Positions 1-12,000 of a stretch of DNA of 64,000 bases are shown here, one piece after another (the first letter of the stretch is position 1; each line of letters starts with the position of its first letter). Source of the DNA: Ypsolopha sequella. Its lineage: Eukaryota; Arthropoda; Insecta; Lepidoptera; Ypsolophidae. A model generated the notes under the pieces. It saw only the letters and a list, made by a program, of their open reading frames with translations. It was not told the origin of the DNA and did no database searches. The stretch spans positions 7,201,201 through 7,265,200 of the forward strand of contig OW203984.1 in assembly GCA_934047225.1 (NCBI GenBank). The letters run 5' to 3'. Both the position numbers and the translations under genes were made by a program.

Positions 1-1158
1 TGATAGAAAAGTAGAAGACCTGTCATTTTAATCAAGCTTTAAAGAACAAAGTACTCTTTTCCTTTAATCTTAAGTTTTTGTTATCACATTATCCAGAATG
101 AGGACATTTGGAATTACTTAGCATTCAACTCTTCTTACAGGCTTTAACAATCGTTCCAGTAGATTAATTTATTAATATAATCATATTACCATTGTATTAC
201 CGTGTTATAGTTTTATCCCTAGTAATATAAATATGAGCCTCTTTCGTATTATTATCCTACGGTACATAACTATATTCCTAGGGATATAATTACATCACGG
301 CTTTAACCATCTTCCTGCAATTTTACGCCCGTATAGATAATTTGTTTTCCGCTTAATTTGCTACGAAGCGTAGAGTTTACATGCAGTTGCTACGAAGCAA
401 ATAATAAAACTTTTATATAGTGTACAGTTGTGTTACGACTTAGCTATTTGCTATTTGCCTTACCTACAAATGTAATTAGTTAATTCTAAAATACCATAGA
501 ACCTCTAGCTGGGGTAAAAATTTATAATGTGGAGTAAAATAAATTATTTCTCAGTAAAATTTAATATTGTAAATGTTTTCGGATGTAATTTACGGTTAAG
601 AGACGCTTTTGTGGAAAGCGGCAAGAACGGCGATAAGGTTTGACACATGAGATTATTTGAAGAAAATTATTTATTCTGCGTCAAATTATTCCTAAACGTA
701 CCTAAAAATAGGTACTAAGTATACCTACTAAGTAGGTAGTGCCCTTTTTAAAATAACCGAATAAGTATTTGGTTTTTGCCGATGTGGTATCACAGAAACC
801 CCGAGAGTTTCTTACTCGTGACTTTAGGTCTCAGAATCTTTAGTTTGTATTCCCAAAAAAAGCCGAATCATAAATTTTAAGAGCTCCAAACATTCCACTA
901 GCATTTGTAAGAGCTCTAAACATTCCACTAGCATTTGGAAACTTATTTCATAATAGAGAAAATATGAGTCAAAGTTATTTTAGAACATGCGAAAGAAAAC
1001 GAAAATTAAAGTTATTAAGAGTGTCATTTTGGTTGTCTTTAGGCAACCGGATACGTCCACCATCTCTCATGGATTTATAGAAAGGGTTAGGAAATACAAC
1101 CTTTACTGAAGGCGTAAATTCCTACGCGCATTAAGTATTTATATTTAACTACTGTTAC
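1..1158. other. AT-rich sequence, presumably CA-B intron; no gene seen
   Basis: No carbonic anhydrase exon is recognisable on the minus strand here, so this is best read as intron. It contains an imperfect inverted repeat (about 199-221 against 278-300, CCGTGTTATAG with CTAGGGATATAATTACATCACGG) and a 29-bp direct duplication at about 880-937 (AGAGCTCYAAACATTCCAC). Confidence 0.4.
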
Positions 1159-1310
1159 CTGCATTTCTCCCGGGTATTGTCGTTTGTCAATAAAATGGTC
1201 GCTACCTTCCATCATATTCGCTCCCCAATGGAAATGGATTTGAGACAGCACATGCTTTTCCAGTAGCGGCCCACCCTCTAAATATGGCCGCTCTGTCTTC
1301 CATTTGGCAC
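1159..1310 (-). CDS. CA-B coding exon 3 (two zinc ligands, third position Gln)
   Basis: The acceptor GTCATAG and the donor ATGCAG|GTAACA bound 152 nt. GGPLLEKHVLSQIHFHWG is followed by EGSDH and by YPGEMQ. The last codon, CAG, falls where active enzymes have the third zinc His (pattern YxxExH). Unlike CA-A, the intron is in phase 0 at a slightly different place. The next exon is not visible in 1-1158. Confidence 0.85.
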
Positions 1311-3773
1311 CTATGACCACTGTTGTGTAATGAATGATACAATTGAAATAATGTAGGAGTAATTTGTTTTGCATGCTTGTATGAAAATTTATGATGTTTA
1401 ATTTATTTTAATACCTCATTGTAAGTCAAATAATATGTTTCATGTTTACCAAGGGGGCTTTGTATAATCCTGCACCTGTGTACCATCGGGAAAAGTTTTG
1501 CAGGTCCACTTTTCGCTTTTATTACATTCGTATAATATGGGCGACTTAAACTTTTTGCGCGCGTACATACCTTAACCAACTAGTTTTTAGAGTTTCCTAC
1601 CAAAAGGGTAAGACGGAGTCCTGTTAAGGCGTATGACCACGCTAAATAAGCAACTCGATGTATGTCGGTACAAATATCAACGGAAACGACATTGAAATAA
1701 CGTTTATTTCAACGTGCCTTGAAAAGTGACTGTTACGATAACCACTGCGTCTCCGGCTAGCGCAAAATAGGAGAAAATAATACTTTTCACATGGGCGCCA
1801 TGAACGGAAAAAAATTTTGAAATTGAATTTTATAGATCTAAAAATTTCCTATAATTTGGTGAAATAATGATTAAAATCGCTTTAGGCGTTTGGAAGGAGT
1901 AAGAGAATCTTGTGTTAATCATGTGAAACTTTCGATTTTTTTTTGTCAAAATAACAACTATTTTGAAACAAAAGGTATCTCTTCCTACCCCTCTGGGAGA
2001 TAGGCGTGAAGTATATCTATGTCAATACATAAGGCTGTGTCAATTTTCCACTTTTTTCGAATCTCATATAAAAAATATATTATTATATATATTAAATATA
2101 GTAAAATTATTTTGAAAGGATCTACAAAAAGCTCATATAAATAAAAATATTAGACCACATCCTATGCTCGCTATATTTTTTGTATTTTTGTTTTTGTTAT
2201 AGCATATCACTTCATACCGCAAAGACAAGACAGGAAGTAATTCATACTGGAGAGCTATTTCAAGTCTCCAGCAAATCTCAATAAGTGTCCAGTAAATGCG
2301 TATGAAAATCCATTACATACAATATGTTTATTTTTTAAAACTATCTACAACTGTGTTTTTAAGAGACTTAAGAGTTTGGCGATCATAAAGTTTTAAGCGG
2401 GCAATTTGAAAACAAATATTAAATGAATTGAAATTGCGTGTTCAGAATGTAGAAATGTTTGCTATATTTTATGATTGCTATAATAATAACGAAAATAGTT
2501 TAATTTTGTTGATTTTATAAATTTAAAACCATTAAACACTTGAAATTTAATTATATTCTATCCTGTTATCAGTGTAAGGCTGGCGTCGCGTCGTCGTCTG
2601 ACGATCAAACTAACAGCAGCCTATTGACAGTTACCGGTTTTACATCACTAAAGTCCAAGTTTAAGAAAAAAAAACATGGCGGTTGTGAAAAAATAGTGGC
2701 AAATTACTTGCTTAAACGAATTTTCCGCCTACTAGTGATCGACTCGATACGAATATTTTTTGTACTTAACATTTTCAGGTAAGTTTCAATAGGACTTTTT
2801 TGTACCCCTTCACAAAATTTTGCCTCAATGTAGCCGATTCTGAAGGCTTTAACTTTAGTTTTAGTGCTGTCAAAACTAAAATTTTATCGTTGCAAATAGT
2901 TCATAAGTGTGAATAACAGAAGCTAAATTACTTTGGAAAAATGTATGTCTTGACAGCACTAAAACCTTCAGAATCGGCTTTAATATGAGCAACGTGAGTT
3001 TCAATGTTATTTAATAACTCATTTAATTTTATTTAACTCCTTATCTTATATACCTACCAAAAAGTGTGTCGTTTTATTTTTGAGAAAGGCACTATACATC
3101 CATAATAAGCCATCCTGAACTAGTATATTAATGTCCTCGCTCTGCATGCTCGGACTTCCAACTTACTCGTCCAAGAAGGCTGACTTACTGGTCGCAAAAG
3201 TAATGTACTAATGTATCCGTACTATTGTAATACTTTTTTTGTTATTTTCCTGCAACTAGCATTTTTCTCGTTGTGTTGAGGTAAAAAATGCGTGTTTCCT
3301 TCTTCTTTGACGAAACTACTCTTAGTTACGGTTTTATATTTTTTAGAGCCACATCTCACCGGTGTATCCAGTGTTAGTCATCTTCACCTTATGAGGATAA
3401 ACATCGAAGTTATACCACACCAGTGGTGGTAAAGAGTAGACAGTGGATCCTGTTATAGATACATCTATAGGGGTAGGTAGTTGCCCTTCCTCTTCGCTCC
3501 AAATATAGAGCCACTCTATGGTACCATACGGTGGTAGTGGCTTGACAACTTTCGGTGGTGGTTCCTCTGTGTAAGGGACATAACTAAAATCAAATTATAA
3601 TTTTGCTATTATTATTATTTTATACTTATTATCAAGACAACCTAAATAACTCCTCTGTATTAAACAGTTTGCAAAAATTAGTTCGTTGCCTATTTCGTAT
3701 ACCTTCTAAAATTGGTATTTCTTGTTCCTGTGGGTTTACTAAAAAACTTACCGCTATCTATTGAATCAGGCAT
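1159..3773 (-). CDS. Carbonic anhydrase-like gene CA-B, first three coding exons; continues beyond the left edge
   Basis: Coding parts are 3773-3752 (22 nt), 3566-3360 and 1310-1159, giving 127 codons in exact phase. The product starts MPDSIDSEEPPPK, with no signal peptide. It then shows PTPIDVSI, where the family has QSPIDI, LVWYNFDV, TNTGYTG and QIHFHWG. The first two zinc His are present (residues 102 and 104). The residue at the third-ligand position, in YPGEMQ at the exon end, is Gln127. The conserved Glu is Asp114, and the proton-shuttle His is Tyr75. This pattern suggests a carbonic-anhydrase-related protein with reduced or no hydratase activity. The rest of the gene lies outside the window, so loss of activity is an inference. 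CA-B is a same-strand, diverged paralogue of CA-A. Confidence 0.8.
1625..1975 (+). repeat. Dispersed repeat family R1 (CTGTTACGA / TCACATGG), copy 1
   Basis: It shares long stretches with 47810-48290: GACTGTTACGATAACCACTGC, GCGCAAAATAGG, AATTTCCTATAATTTGG and GGCGTTTGGAAGGAG. Related pieces lie at 8360-8610, 14800-14950, 36880-37055, 37390-37540 and around 58262 and 58555-58620. It lies in the CA-B intron, with no coding capacity. Confidence 0.6.
2833..2978. mobile_element. MITE family M1, foldback with TIR GCCGATTCTGAAGG
   Basis: The left end GCCGATTCTGAAGGCTTTAA and the right end CCTTCAGAATCGGC are inverted copies, and the inner arms (TTTTAGTGCTGTCAA) also pair. Two more copies lie in CA-A intron 3. 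The flanks start with TA or TTA, but a target duplication is not certain. Non-autonomous, no ORF. Confidence 0.8.
3360..3566 (-). CDS. CA-B coding exon 2
   Basis: The translation runs from EEPPPKVVKPLPPYGTIEW through PTPIDVSI and LVWYNFDV to TNTGYT, the N-terminal half of an alpha carbonic anhydrase fold. The donor is ACCG|GTGAG in phase 1. An alternative acceptor, TTTTAG at 3584-3585, would add six codons but would not match the phase of the short first exon. Confidence 0.85.
3752..3773 (-). CDS. CA-B short first coding exon
   Basis: ATG CCT GAT TCA is followed by a strong donor, AGCG|GTAAGT, after only 22 nt. The one-base overhang joins the AG that follows the acceptor TTACACAG at 3567-3568 to make a Glu codon, which restores the carbonic-anhydrase frame. 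No in-frame ATG is available inside the next exon before the conserved core. This makes the short exon the best start, but it rests on splice logic alone. Confidence 0.55.
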
Positions 3774-4070
3774 ATTGTCACATAAATTTTGATTTACCAA
3801 ATAAAATTACCAATTTGTTTATATTATTTCCAAATAAGCATTGCGACTGATTGATTGATTATGATTTACTTTTTCATGAAAATATAATTTGAATAAATCG
3901 GTAAAGGTTAAAACAATTACCCGCAAATAGGGACTCTTTTTAAAGATTTTATTTATGAAGTGAACTTTTATAATATGAAGTAATGTATTTAATGTCAAGC
4001 TATTATTAGTACCAACTTTCAATTGTTATGAAATGAATAAAACTAAATAAAAAACTTACAAAATTGAAAT
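3774..4070. promoter_or_regulatory. Putative bidirectional promoter between CA-B and the MYCBPAP-like gene
   Basis: Only 297 bp separate the two divergent start codons. The stretch is AT-rich and holds no coding potential I trust. It must contain the 5' ends of at least one of the two genes unless non-coding exons lie elsewhere. No clear TATA box position or known motif was assigned. The call rests on gene order alone. Confidence 0.45.
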
Positions 4071-5865
4071 ATGGCTAGTGGTGATGGCAGGTGGTCTTGC
4101 GACCCTGATGGTATAGACCCTGACCCTAGCCTGATCACTTGGGAGAAATGGGTGAAGATTCGAGAAAATCAGATCAAGGTTTTGGCCGAAAAAACAGATC
4201 GGCCACCAGTAGATTTGGCTATGAATCTTTGTGAAAAAGTACGTGAGAAAAAGGAAGAAAAGACTGTGCTAGAGAATGCAAATCTTTTGAAAAAGGCTAC
4301 GACTTGTAGAGGAACACATTGGGAGCGACCTGAAAGGCTGAAACAATGCTGTGACTGCCAACCAGTATACGAATTACACAGAACATCAACAGATGTTGGA
4401 CGTCCACCAGTTATTAAACATATTGGAGTTCCAAGATATATTCAAGAAAATGAAAAAGGTTTAGCTGGTCTACCTCAAAGAAACCCTTGTGAAAAGCTTA
4501 ATGCTGAATATAACAAATATAAAGAAGCCTACAAAAATAAGTTTAAAAATAAAATTAACAAGATTGATCCTCACAAGTATGGTGTTAGTGCTTTCACTGT
4601 ATGTTATCAAATATTGTAGTGGTAATAATTACAAAAGAAGTTTATGTTTCAGAGCTGAAATAGATGGACTAGTTCTAAAAGGTAAACAAGTCAAACGTCC
4701 TAAGGAAAAGATAATGTTGTTTGCTCCTACTATCACAATATCGGGAGAAATAGACCACGTTGATAAATCCAGCACTATATATGCCTTGAAAATAAACAAA
4801 ACTATTTTCTTTAAAGAACAGGATGGGCAGCTATTGGACCATATAAGAAACATTCAGAACAAACCTGGGCACGAGTCTTGCAAATCTTGGTCATATTACT
4901 TTAATGTTCGTAAAAATAAAGCCAGCAGAGCAAAGTTATACCTTGAAAATTTGGGAACAGCTTCAATTCGTTACTGTTGGATAAAAATAAGACGACCTGT
5001 TCCTTTTGTACCTGAAGATACACACGGTCAAGTATTTTTCTTCAATAAGAATGAAGACGTACTGTCTCCTGGACAAAATAAAACGATACATTTTACTTTT
5101 ATGTCAAATAAACCAGGAATATTTAACGAGTTTTGGGAACTAAGCACCAGTAATATTATGTTTCTAGAATCAAGTGGTGAAAAACTTACCATCAATCTTT
5201 ATGCTGATGCTGTAGACAACATTCCTAATCACACAAGAAATATAGAAAAACTGAAACGAAAAATAAGAATGAAATCACTTAATACAATTATGTACAGTAT
5301 AGTTGTTGACATTGTAAAAAAATCCACATCAGTAGAACCACCGATATATCCGTACGAAAATGTGCTAACAGAAAAAGAGATGTTTGAACTAAAGAACCCT
5401 GTGTATTTTTACCATCAGACCGAAATAGGCAAACTAAAAGCAGTTTACTCGGAAATGGACCTAGGTAATGTGTGGGACTTGTCTGTTGTAACCTGGAGAG
5501 CTGCCATGATGAAAACAGAGTTTGATGATAGAATGCATTACTATGAGATTCTAAAGACATCACACGCACAGCTGTTGAAGCCTTGGTATGAAGGTCTTAA
5601 TGTGACCAAAGAAAAACATCGAGCAGTACGTTTGTTACTCGACAAACTGGCAAATGAATTTGATGCTGAGTACATGCGTTTGTCAGAATTGTATGCCAAC
5701 GCATTTAATGATAATGATCTTACCCTACAATGTGTTCAAAACGTATTTTTCCTTTCTATGCGTCAACACATTAAATATACTTTGGAGCTTTGCGCCGGAG
5801 CTATTAGCTCCTTAGACTTAAACAGATGGATTGATTTTGACTTCTGCGACAGAACAGACATTTAA
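4071..5865 (+). CDS. MYCBPAP: MYCBPAP-like (MYCBP-associated protein) gene, two coding exons
   Basis: The coding parts 4071-4576 and 4653-5865 flank a 76-bp intron (donor CACAA|GTATGG, acceptor ATGTTTCAG) and give 572 aa. The start has a good context (AAATATGGCTAG). Residues 1-170 are Lys/Glu-rich with TWEKW and a Cys-rich patch (QCCDCQP). Residues 244-356 form an Ig-like beta domain with YLENLGTASIRYCW, FFNKNEDVLSPGQ and PGIFNEFWEL. These match what I recall of the MYCBPAP family, which belongs to the central apparatus of sperm flagella in mammals. The vertebrate protein is about 950 aa, so this one is much shorter at its ends. The C-terminal 200 residues are helical and I recognise no further domain there. 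It starts head to head with CA-B and ends tail to tail with CA-A. Orthology is likely, not proven. Confidence 0.8.
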
Positions 5866-5869
5866 TAAA
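5861..5869. terminator. Overlapping poly(A) signals on both strands at the convergent gene ends
   Basis: AATAAA (plus, 5864-5869) overlaps the TAA stop of the MYCBPAP-like gene. TTTAAT at 5861-5866 reads ATTAAA on the minus strand, 60 bases after the CA-A stop. If both are used, the two mRNAs share 3' sequence. The hexamers are seen; their use is inferred. Confidence 0.45.
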
Positions 5870-5925
5870 ACATGCAGGTAAACAAAATATATGAAAAAAT
5901 AACATTTTGTGATGTTTATAAAGAT

Positions 5926-6051
5926 TTATAGCTTGGACTTGACTTGGTCGACGTGGATAACAGAATGTCCTGGAGGATGCCGCTGAGTAGGCCTCACGTT
6001 TCTTTCTATTGGTTTAGAGTCAGGTCCTTCTAAATGGCGGAAGAGACTCAG
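5926..6051 (-). CDS. CA-A last coding exon and stop
   Basis: The acceptor TTGTCCACAG opens the exon. The translation starts LSLFRHLEG and runs through ERNVRPTQ, the usual C-terminal signature of alpha carbonic anhydrases, to KSKL and a TAA stop. There is no sign of a membrane anchor or GPI tail. The stop lies 60 bp from the stop codon of the convergent MYCBPAP-like gene. Confidence 0.9.
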   Translation of the reverse strand: MSLFRHLEGPDSKPIERNVRPTQRHPPGHSVIHVDQVKSKL

Positions 6052-9000
6052 CTGTGGACAAGACATTTCATGTTAATTTTAATTATAAAATACAATAGAG
6101 GTTATATCGTACCTACTTTGTTTATTTTACTTTCTTTGACTGTATTAATACTATAGAAACTGGTGGTTCATTAATGTAAGGCGATGGTGAGCCAATTGAT
6201 TTTATCAAAAAAAGAAAAAATTATATATTTTTTTATCTGATCATCATCACTGATACCATAACCAGCCCATAGCAATCTATGGCTGACTCTGATTGATTGA
6301 AATCTAAGCTAAGGTTTGAACGAATCATCACAGGTTGGTTTACCTGTTCAGCCCCAATCGGCATTGTTTTCTCGTAAATGATCCATGTGACGCACTCGGT
6401 GTACGGAGGGGTTGTCAAGGATCCCTTGTAGGTCACATAGCTGCCTTCGTAAAGGTCGTCTCTTTCCATCCAGGAAAGGGAATCTGCAAATTAATAGTAA
6501 TATATTCGTTATTAGGTGGTAGAGCTGACTTCGGACGTGATTGTGTAGGTACCACAATCTTAATCTCAAACCCCTCCAAAGTTATTCAGGGAAGAGTAAG
6601 GAACAGCTCCTAAACAGGCACAAAATCAGGTGGCCTACCATACCTGGGACCGATTGATGGCGGTATATCCACCCCCAATTGCCAGCCCTTATATAAAACA
6701 AACTGGTGGCGGGCATCGGCATCACTGATGCGAAGGTTTCAGTACCACGCTCACCAACCCGCCTGCCTAGCGTGTGTGAATATGGGCATTTATTCCAGGA
6801 GAACCGCCAACAGTGGTGAAATCCTGGAAAGGTCTATGTTCAGCAGTGAACGATCCAGGCCGATGGATGGATGGATGGCTATTACCCTTTTGCGCTGAAA
6901 GAGAAATGCCCTCAGCACCTTTTTCTTGGATTTGTTTTACAATAATGGATATTGATCACCCTTCAGCCATAGCTAAGTTATACAAACACAAAAAAAAAGA
7001 AAATACTCTTGGGCTAATATAAATCGTACAAGGCGCTTTCGCGCTTCATATTATATTGTTCTTCAATTGGTATCGAAAATCGATGACTAAGCTGGTTGAA
7101 ATTCGTTGAGTGGTTAAAAAGGTATAGCGATAACAATACGATGATGACTGCTCAGCTTCCTTTCGTTATGGCGTAATTAAACACAACCGCATTATGAACC
7201 ATTCTATGTTTCTCGAGTTATAAACGAACTTAATATTCAACTAGTAGACTCCATCTTACAACACCATACCTCGGCAATTTTAGCTAGCATTAAGGTTTTA
7301 GTTTTAGTAATTTTACTCAAATAATATTTATATTGTTTGTGAATTAATAAATGATGATGTTGACGATGAACCCCTTGAACGATTTGGCTCATCATGTTCG
7401 AACTTGAAAATTCTTTTTGTCTCATTTACACATTGACGTCAGCTAATATCGGTCCACTGCTGGACATTGACGTTCCTTAGTTCAATGTATTTACACGTCT
7501 CGTCTACCAAATTTCACGTTATCGTCGGTCAGACATTCATAGATACATACAAACGCCGGATTGATCAAGTAGACTCGGAGAATGTCGCTCGCTTCGTTCA
7601 CTTGTTCAGTAAGAGACCGTGACGTTCAATAAATAATCGTACTGTGAGTAAAAACGCCCAAAAAAGCGTGCCCGGCGGCAAGTTGCTGTTTTCTAGAGAA
7701 CCGTCCGACGGGCGACCCGCCTCACGCAGCGCTGGTCTATGAAACGGGTCTGAAACAGCACGCCGCGACGCGCGTGCGCCCGGCGCGGTGCGGACGAAAT
7801 ACGTAGGGACTATGCTAAACATCAGTTTAGTTAGCATTGGATTCAGTTCCGTCAATATAGATGGTAATAATTTGAAAACAATATGGCTTCTTTTTTGACT
7901 TAAGACAATTATTAATAACACTTTATAAATAAACATTCTTTCAATCTTCTTTTAATTATAATGCTTTTAAAAAAGCATGAATTTCACGAAAAAAGCAATT
8001 CAGCAGTCTCCATATTTCAAAACTGATTGAAACGAAACCAACACACGCTACTAGGAAAAAAAATCTTTATTGCATTAAGAAATTATGGTTAATGTCCTAA
8101 TGTAGCCGCGATTTCAAAATAACTGAAGTTATGCGTGCGCGGCATGTGATTAGAGCAGCATAGACAGCTATAAAACAAAAACGTTAGAGCAGGACTGAAT
8201 TTTATGATAGTTCAGCCCCTTAAGAAGAGGCCTTCCTTTTTCAACAGCTTTTGAACGATTGTACTGAATCTACCACATATGAAACTTATAGATATGTTTT
8301 TTCAAACCTTTATCTTTACGTTGTAAGTAGCGTTACCTTAATTGGAAAACTTTCAAATCACTTTAGGCGTTTGGAAGGAGTAAGAGAATTCTTGTGTTAA
8401 TCATGTGAAACTTTCGACGACTTTCGATTTTTTTTTTCAAAACTAACAATAGAAAAACAGTTTATGAAACTTAAAATTTATTTTTGACTCTATAATGCCT
8501 ATCATATATTTTTATGAATGTTTTTGGACCACCCGTGTGGGAGGAGTAGGCCTTCAAAGACAGGTCCAAATTGCAGTTGGCGTATCCATTCGCCTTAAGA
8601 AATTAAGACGGACCGTTATCGCTTGTGATTGGTAGAATATTTGGCCAATCAGAGCGCAGAATTGCGTTGTTATAATGTAATATTAGAACTTCGGTCAAAC
8701 AATGTAGGTACTTATAAAACCGCTTTTAATGTTGTTATTACCCTAAGGGCGCACCGAGCGTTTGCCTTTGTCTCTATCTTTTTCTTTACGTGTAAAGAGT
8801 AAAGAAAATAACCAAACTTTTGCACTTTTTCCATGTTTTTCGTTGTTATTTTCATTATATTGTTCTTAAATAAAAAAACTATCTTGTATAAACGCTCCAG
8901 TTATCTATGAACTATATTCTAGTAAATCAATCATCGTATCAAATTACTTATTTATATAAAAATGTAGGGAAAAAGAGGAAAAAAATTATAACTTTATGAA

Positions 9001-12000
9001 ATCGTGTTTCCATCGTGTTTCCATCGTGTATATAGTCTCGTATATATACTCAATAATACCAATATATTTTCCTAGATTTAAATTCAATTGTTTACTACTT
9101 CAAACAAGGGTTATAAAAACTTGTTTGTGTGTGTAAAAAGCTCGGTGCACTCTTAAGGTAGTAGATAAAATATATTTTGAAACAAATTTAGTAGGTACTA
9201 CCTCCACTGATTTGCACCGCGTGCTCCTGTTTCCTGATCTGGTCGAGTCCCTGCGTCAGCTTATCGAAGCGAGGGTTGGGAGCATCAGTCGCCTCCAGCA
9301 GGAAGCCAACTACCGCCAGACCGTCTGGGTGAGCCACGGCCTCTTCGACAGATTTGTACTTGCTGTTGTAGTGGACGAAGTGGCATTCTGCTCCATATCT
9401 GAAAAAAATAGAGAAATTAACTCAGAAATTAACAATACAACAATAATAACAAACAACAAATTTTCATTTATTAAGAACCCGCTCCGTATTTTTCGTCCGT
9501 TTGATGCGGAGTATTTTTTTATGCTACAAGGGCGCAAAGGAATAAATTACGAGGACGATTTAAAACACGAGCGTAGCGAGTGTTTTAAACGTAACCGAGT
9601 AATTTATTGCTTTTACGCCCGTGTATCATACTACATTTTTCAATGCATAGTGTGAGGAAATGAAAACAAATATAATCTTGTGAACTTTAAATTATAATTG
9701 GCTCAAAAGGACTGTATCCATAGCCGTTAAACGGTGTAAAAAAGTATAACGTCTATGGTACACAGGAAAGGCTGCAGGTTAGCCAACCATTGTAAATAAA
9801 TTAAAAAATAATAATATTAAAGCCCTAGGGCAAAATAATCGACTTTCTGTTCGGTTTTGATGCATAAAAAGTGGGCCTTTACGAGCACATGCATTGAAAA
9901 ATATTTTTCTCATCTTTACCGCGATGTTTTTGTAAAAACCAGGGACATACACCAATTCATATTGGCCGTCTAAATGAAGTCCTAAAATTTATTTGATTAA
10001 ATTGTTTCGCGTTTGCAAATTATTTTGGTACTTAGACATTATGAAGAACTATTCGGAACGGGCTCGTAAGTACCAATATAATTTGCAAAAGAGGGCTATA
10101 TACAAGGTGTAACAGAGAGGTGTAACCATATTTGAAGAGCTTATTCAGTCAATGGTTTAGAACAACTTTTACTATGGAACAAATCCATATCGAAAAAAAA
10201 GTTACTCGCTTCATAGGAAAATGCAATGCCGCTCGGCCGAAATGTATGGAAGGGCAGATTTTTTTTTCGAGATTTCAGGGTTGACTCCATAGTAAAAGTT
10301 GTTCTATACCATTGACTGAATAAGCTCTTCAAATATGGTTACACCTTTCTGTTACACGTTGTATAAAAAAAAGTCACCTTATATGCCCACTGTATATATG
10401 CCCACATAACGGACAGCCATCTATGCAGAGCTTATATGGAGGTCGAAGAAACGCCAACCCACGTGACAGTAGATTGCGTAGGAGTCAGCACACAACGGGC
10501 TAAGATCCTCGGTGAACCGAGGACGCTCCGCCAGTCCTGTGGCGACCTAGGTCGCCTCTTGGGATTTTGGCGTGAGCTGGGCTGACTAGAATAGACGGCC
10601 CTACACTTTTCCACGCACAAAGGTCCAAAAAAGAGACTAGTTGCGGAAACCGAGCCCACCAAGAAGATGCCCACTGTTTCACTGATACATTTTCTGCATT
10701 CTCAATGCGAGTGTCGTTCTTAGGATGACGATGAAGCATTTATCGTCATCGTTTTCAAGCGTCCAACGTTTGCATTGATGGAACAGTTGAAATATAGTCA
10801 ACAGTAATAATAGCCATTATTTAGTATGTCAGATCACGCGAGTTTTAGTGATACAATAAAGCCGATTCTGAAGGCTTTAACTTTAGTTTTAGTGCTGTCA
10901 AGACTTAAAGTTTTCCAAAGTAATTTAGCTTCTGTTCTTCATACTTATGAACTATTTTGCAACAATGAAAATTTAGTTTTGACAGTACTATAACTAAAGT
11001 TAAAGCCTTCAGAATCGGCTACATTAAAGCCGATTCTGAAGGCTTTAATTTTAGTTTTAGTGCTGTCAAAACTAATTTTCTTCATTGCAAAACAGTTCAT
11101 AAGTGTTAAGAATAGAACTTAAATTACTTTGGAAAAATGTAAGTTTTGACAGCAATAAAACTAAAATTAAAGCCTTCAGCCTTCTGAAGGCTTTAACATT
11201 TTCCCCCCAAAAATCACTCATTGCACCTAAAGAAGTGCTCACTTCATAAAGTTTTCTCACCCATGGCCATCCAGGACGTGTTCGCAGCCAGTAAAGTCAT
11301 CGACAGACCAATGGAAGTGCATCTGCTCAAAGATGTACTCTCCGATAAGGGGCCCCCCGCTCAGCCGCGGCTCTGCTTTACTATCGAACGTGAAGTAAGC
11401 TGGCAATAGGTAAAAAAACACATTAAGGTGATATATCGTCCGTGCAAAGGTCCCCGTTACTCCAGGCGGAAAGATCCGCAGTGCGAGAGGGATGGAATCG
11501 GGGAAAATTGGCAAAATGTCGGTATTAAATTAATAAAAAATTAACTAAAATAGCTATGAAAATTTCCATAACCAGTAATTTAGGTATTGTTAAAACCCAT
11601 CTAAATAAATATTTTTGAAGTCTGTATGCTATTCCAATTGGTCATAATATCAAAAAAAGTGTAAATTTAGACCTCATTTCAATGATTATTTCTATCGAGT
11701 GAAATTTCTCTAATCAAGTTTCTGATAGTCCAAAATCTAGAAAATGGTCCCTAAATTGTTGCACTAATTTATTTAACTTGTGACTTATTTTGAACACCAG
11801 ATAAATAACTTCAAAAAGTGTCGATTTTGACGGCATACCCCTTAAAAACCAGCCAAGTACAAATTGGACTCGCGCACCACCACACTATACGGGTACGGAA
11901 CCTTCAAAAACATGGTAAATAATTATACTTGCAGTTATGACCAACCAACTTAACTTGACACTCAAGATTTATTAACGATGTATTATCTAAAGGGTCTAGT

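Noticed and set aside
1440..1550. Possible extra CA-B exon
   Set aside because: The minus translation has no carbonic anhydrase motif, and exons 2 and 3 already join in phase without it.
4489..4652. Start of a separate 458-aa gene at 4489
   Set aside because: The stretch before 4653 is out of frame with the upstream exon and is intron or shadow. The 76-bp intron joins both parts in phase.
7598..7936. 112-codon minus frame in CA-A intron 4
   Set aside because: No known domain, half of it is GC-rich low-complexity, and it is not bounded by splice signals compatible with CA-A phases.
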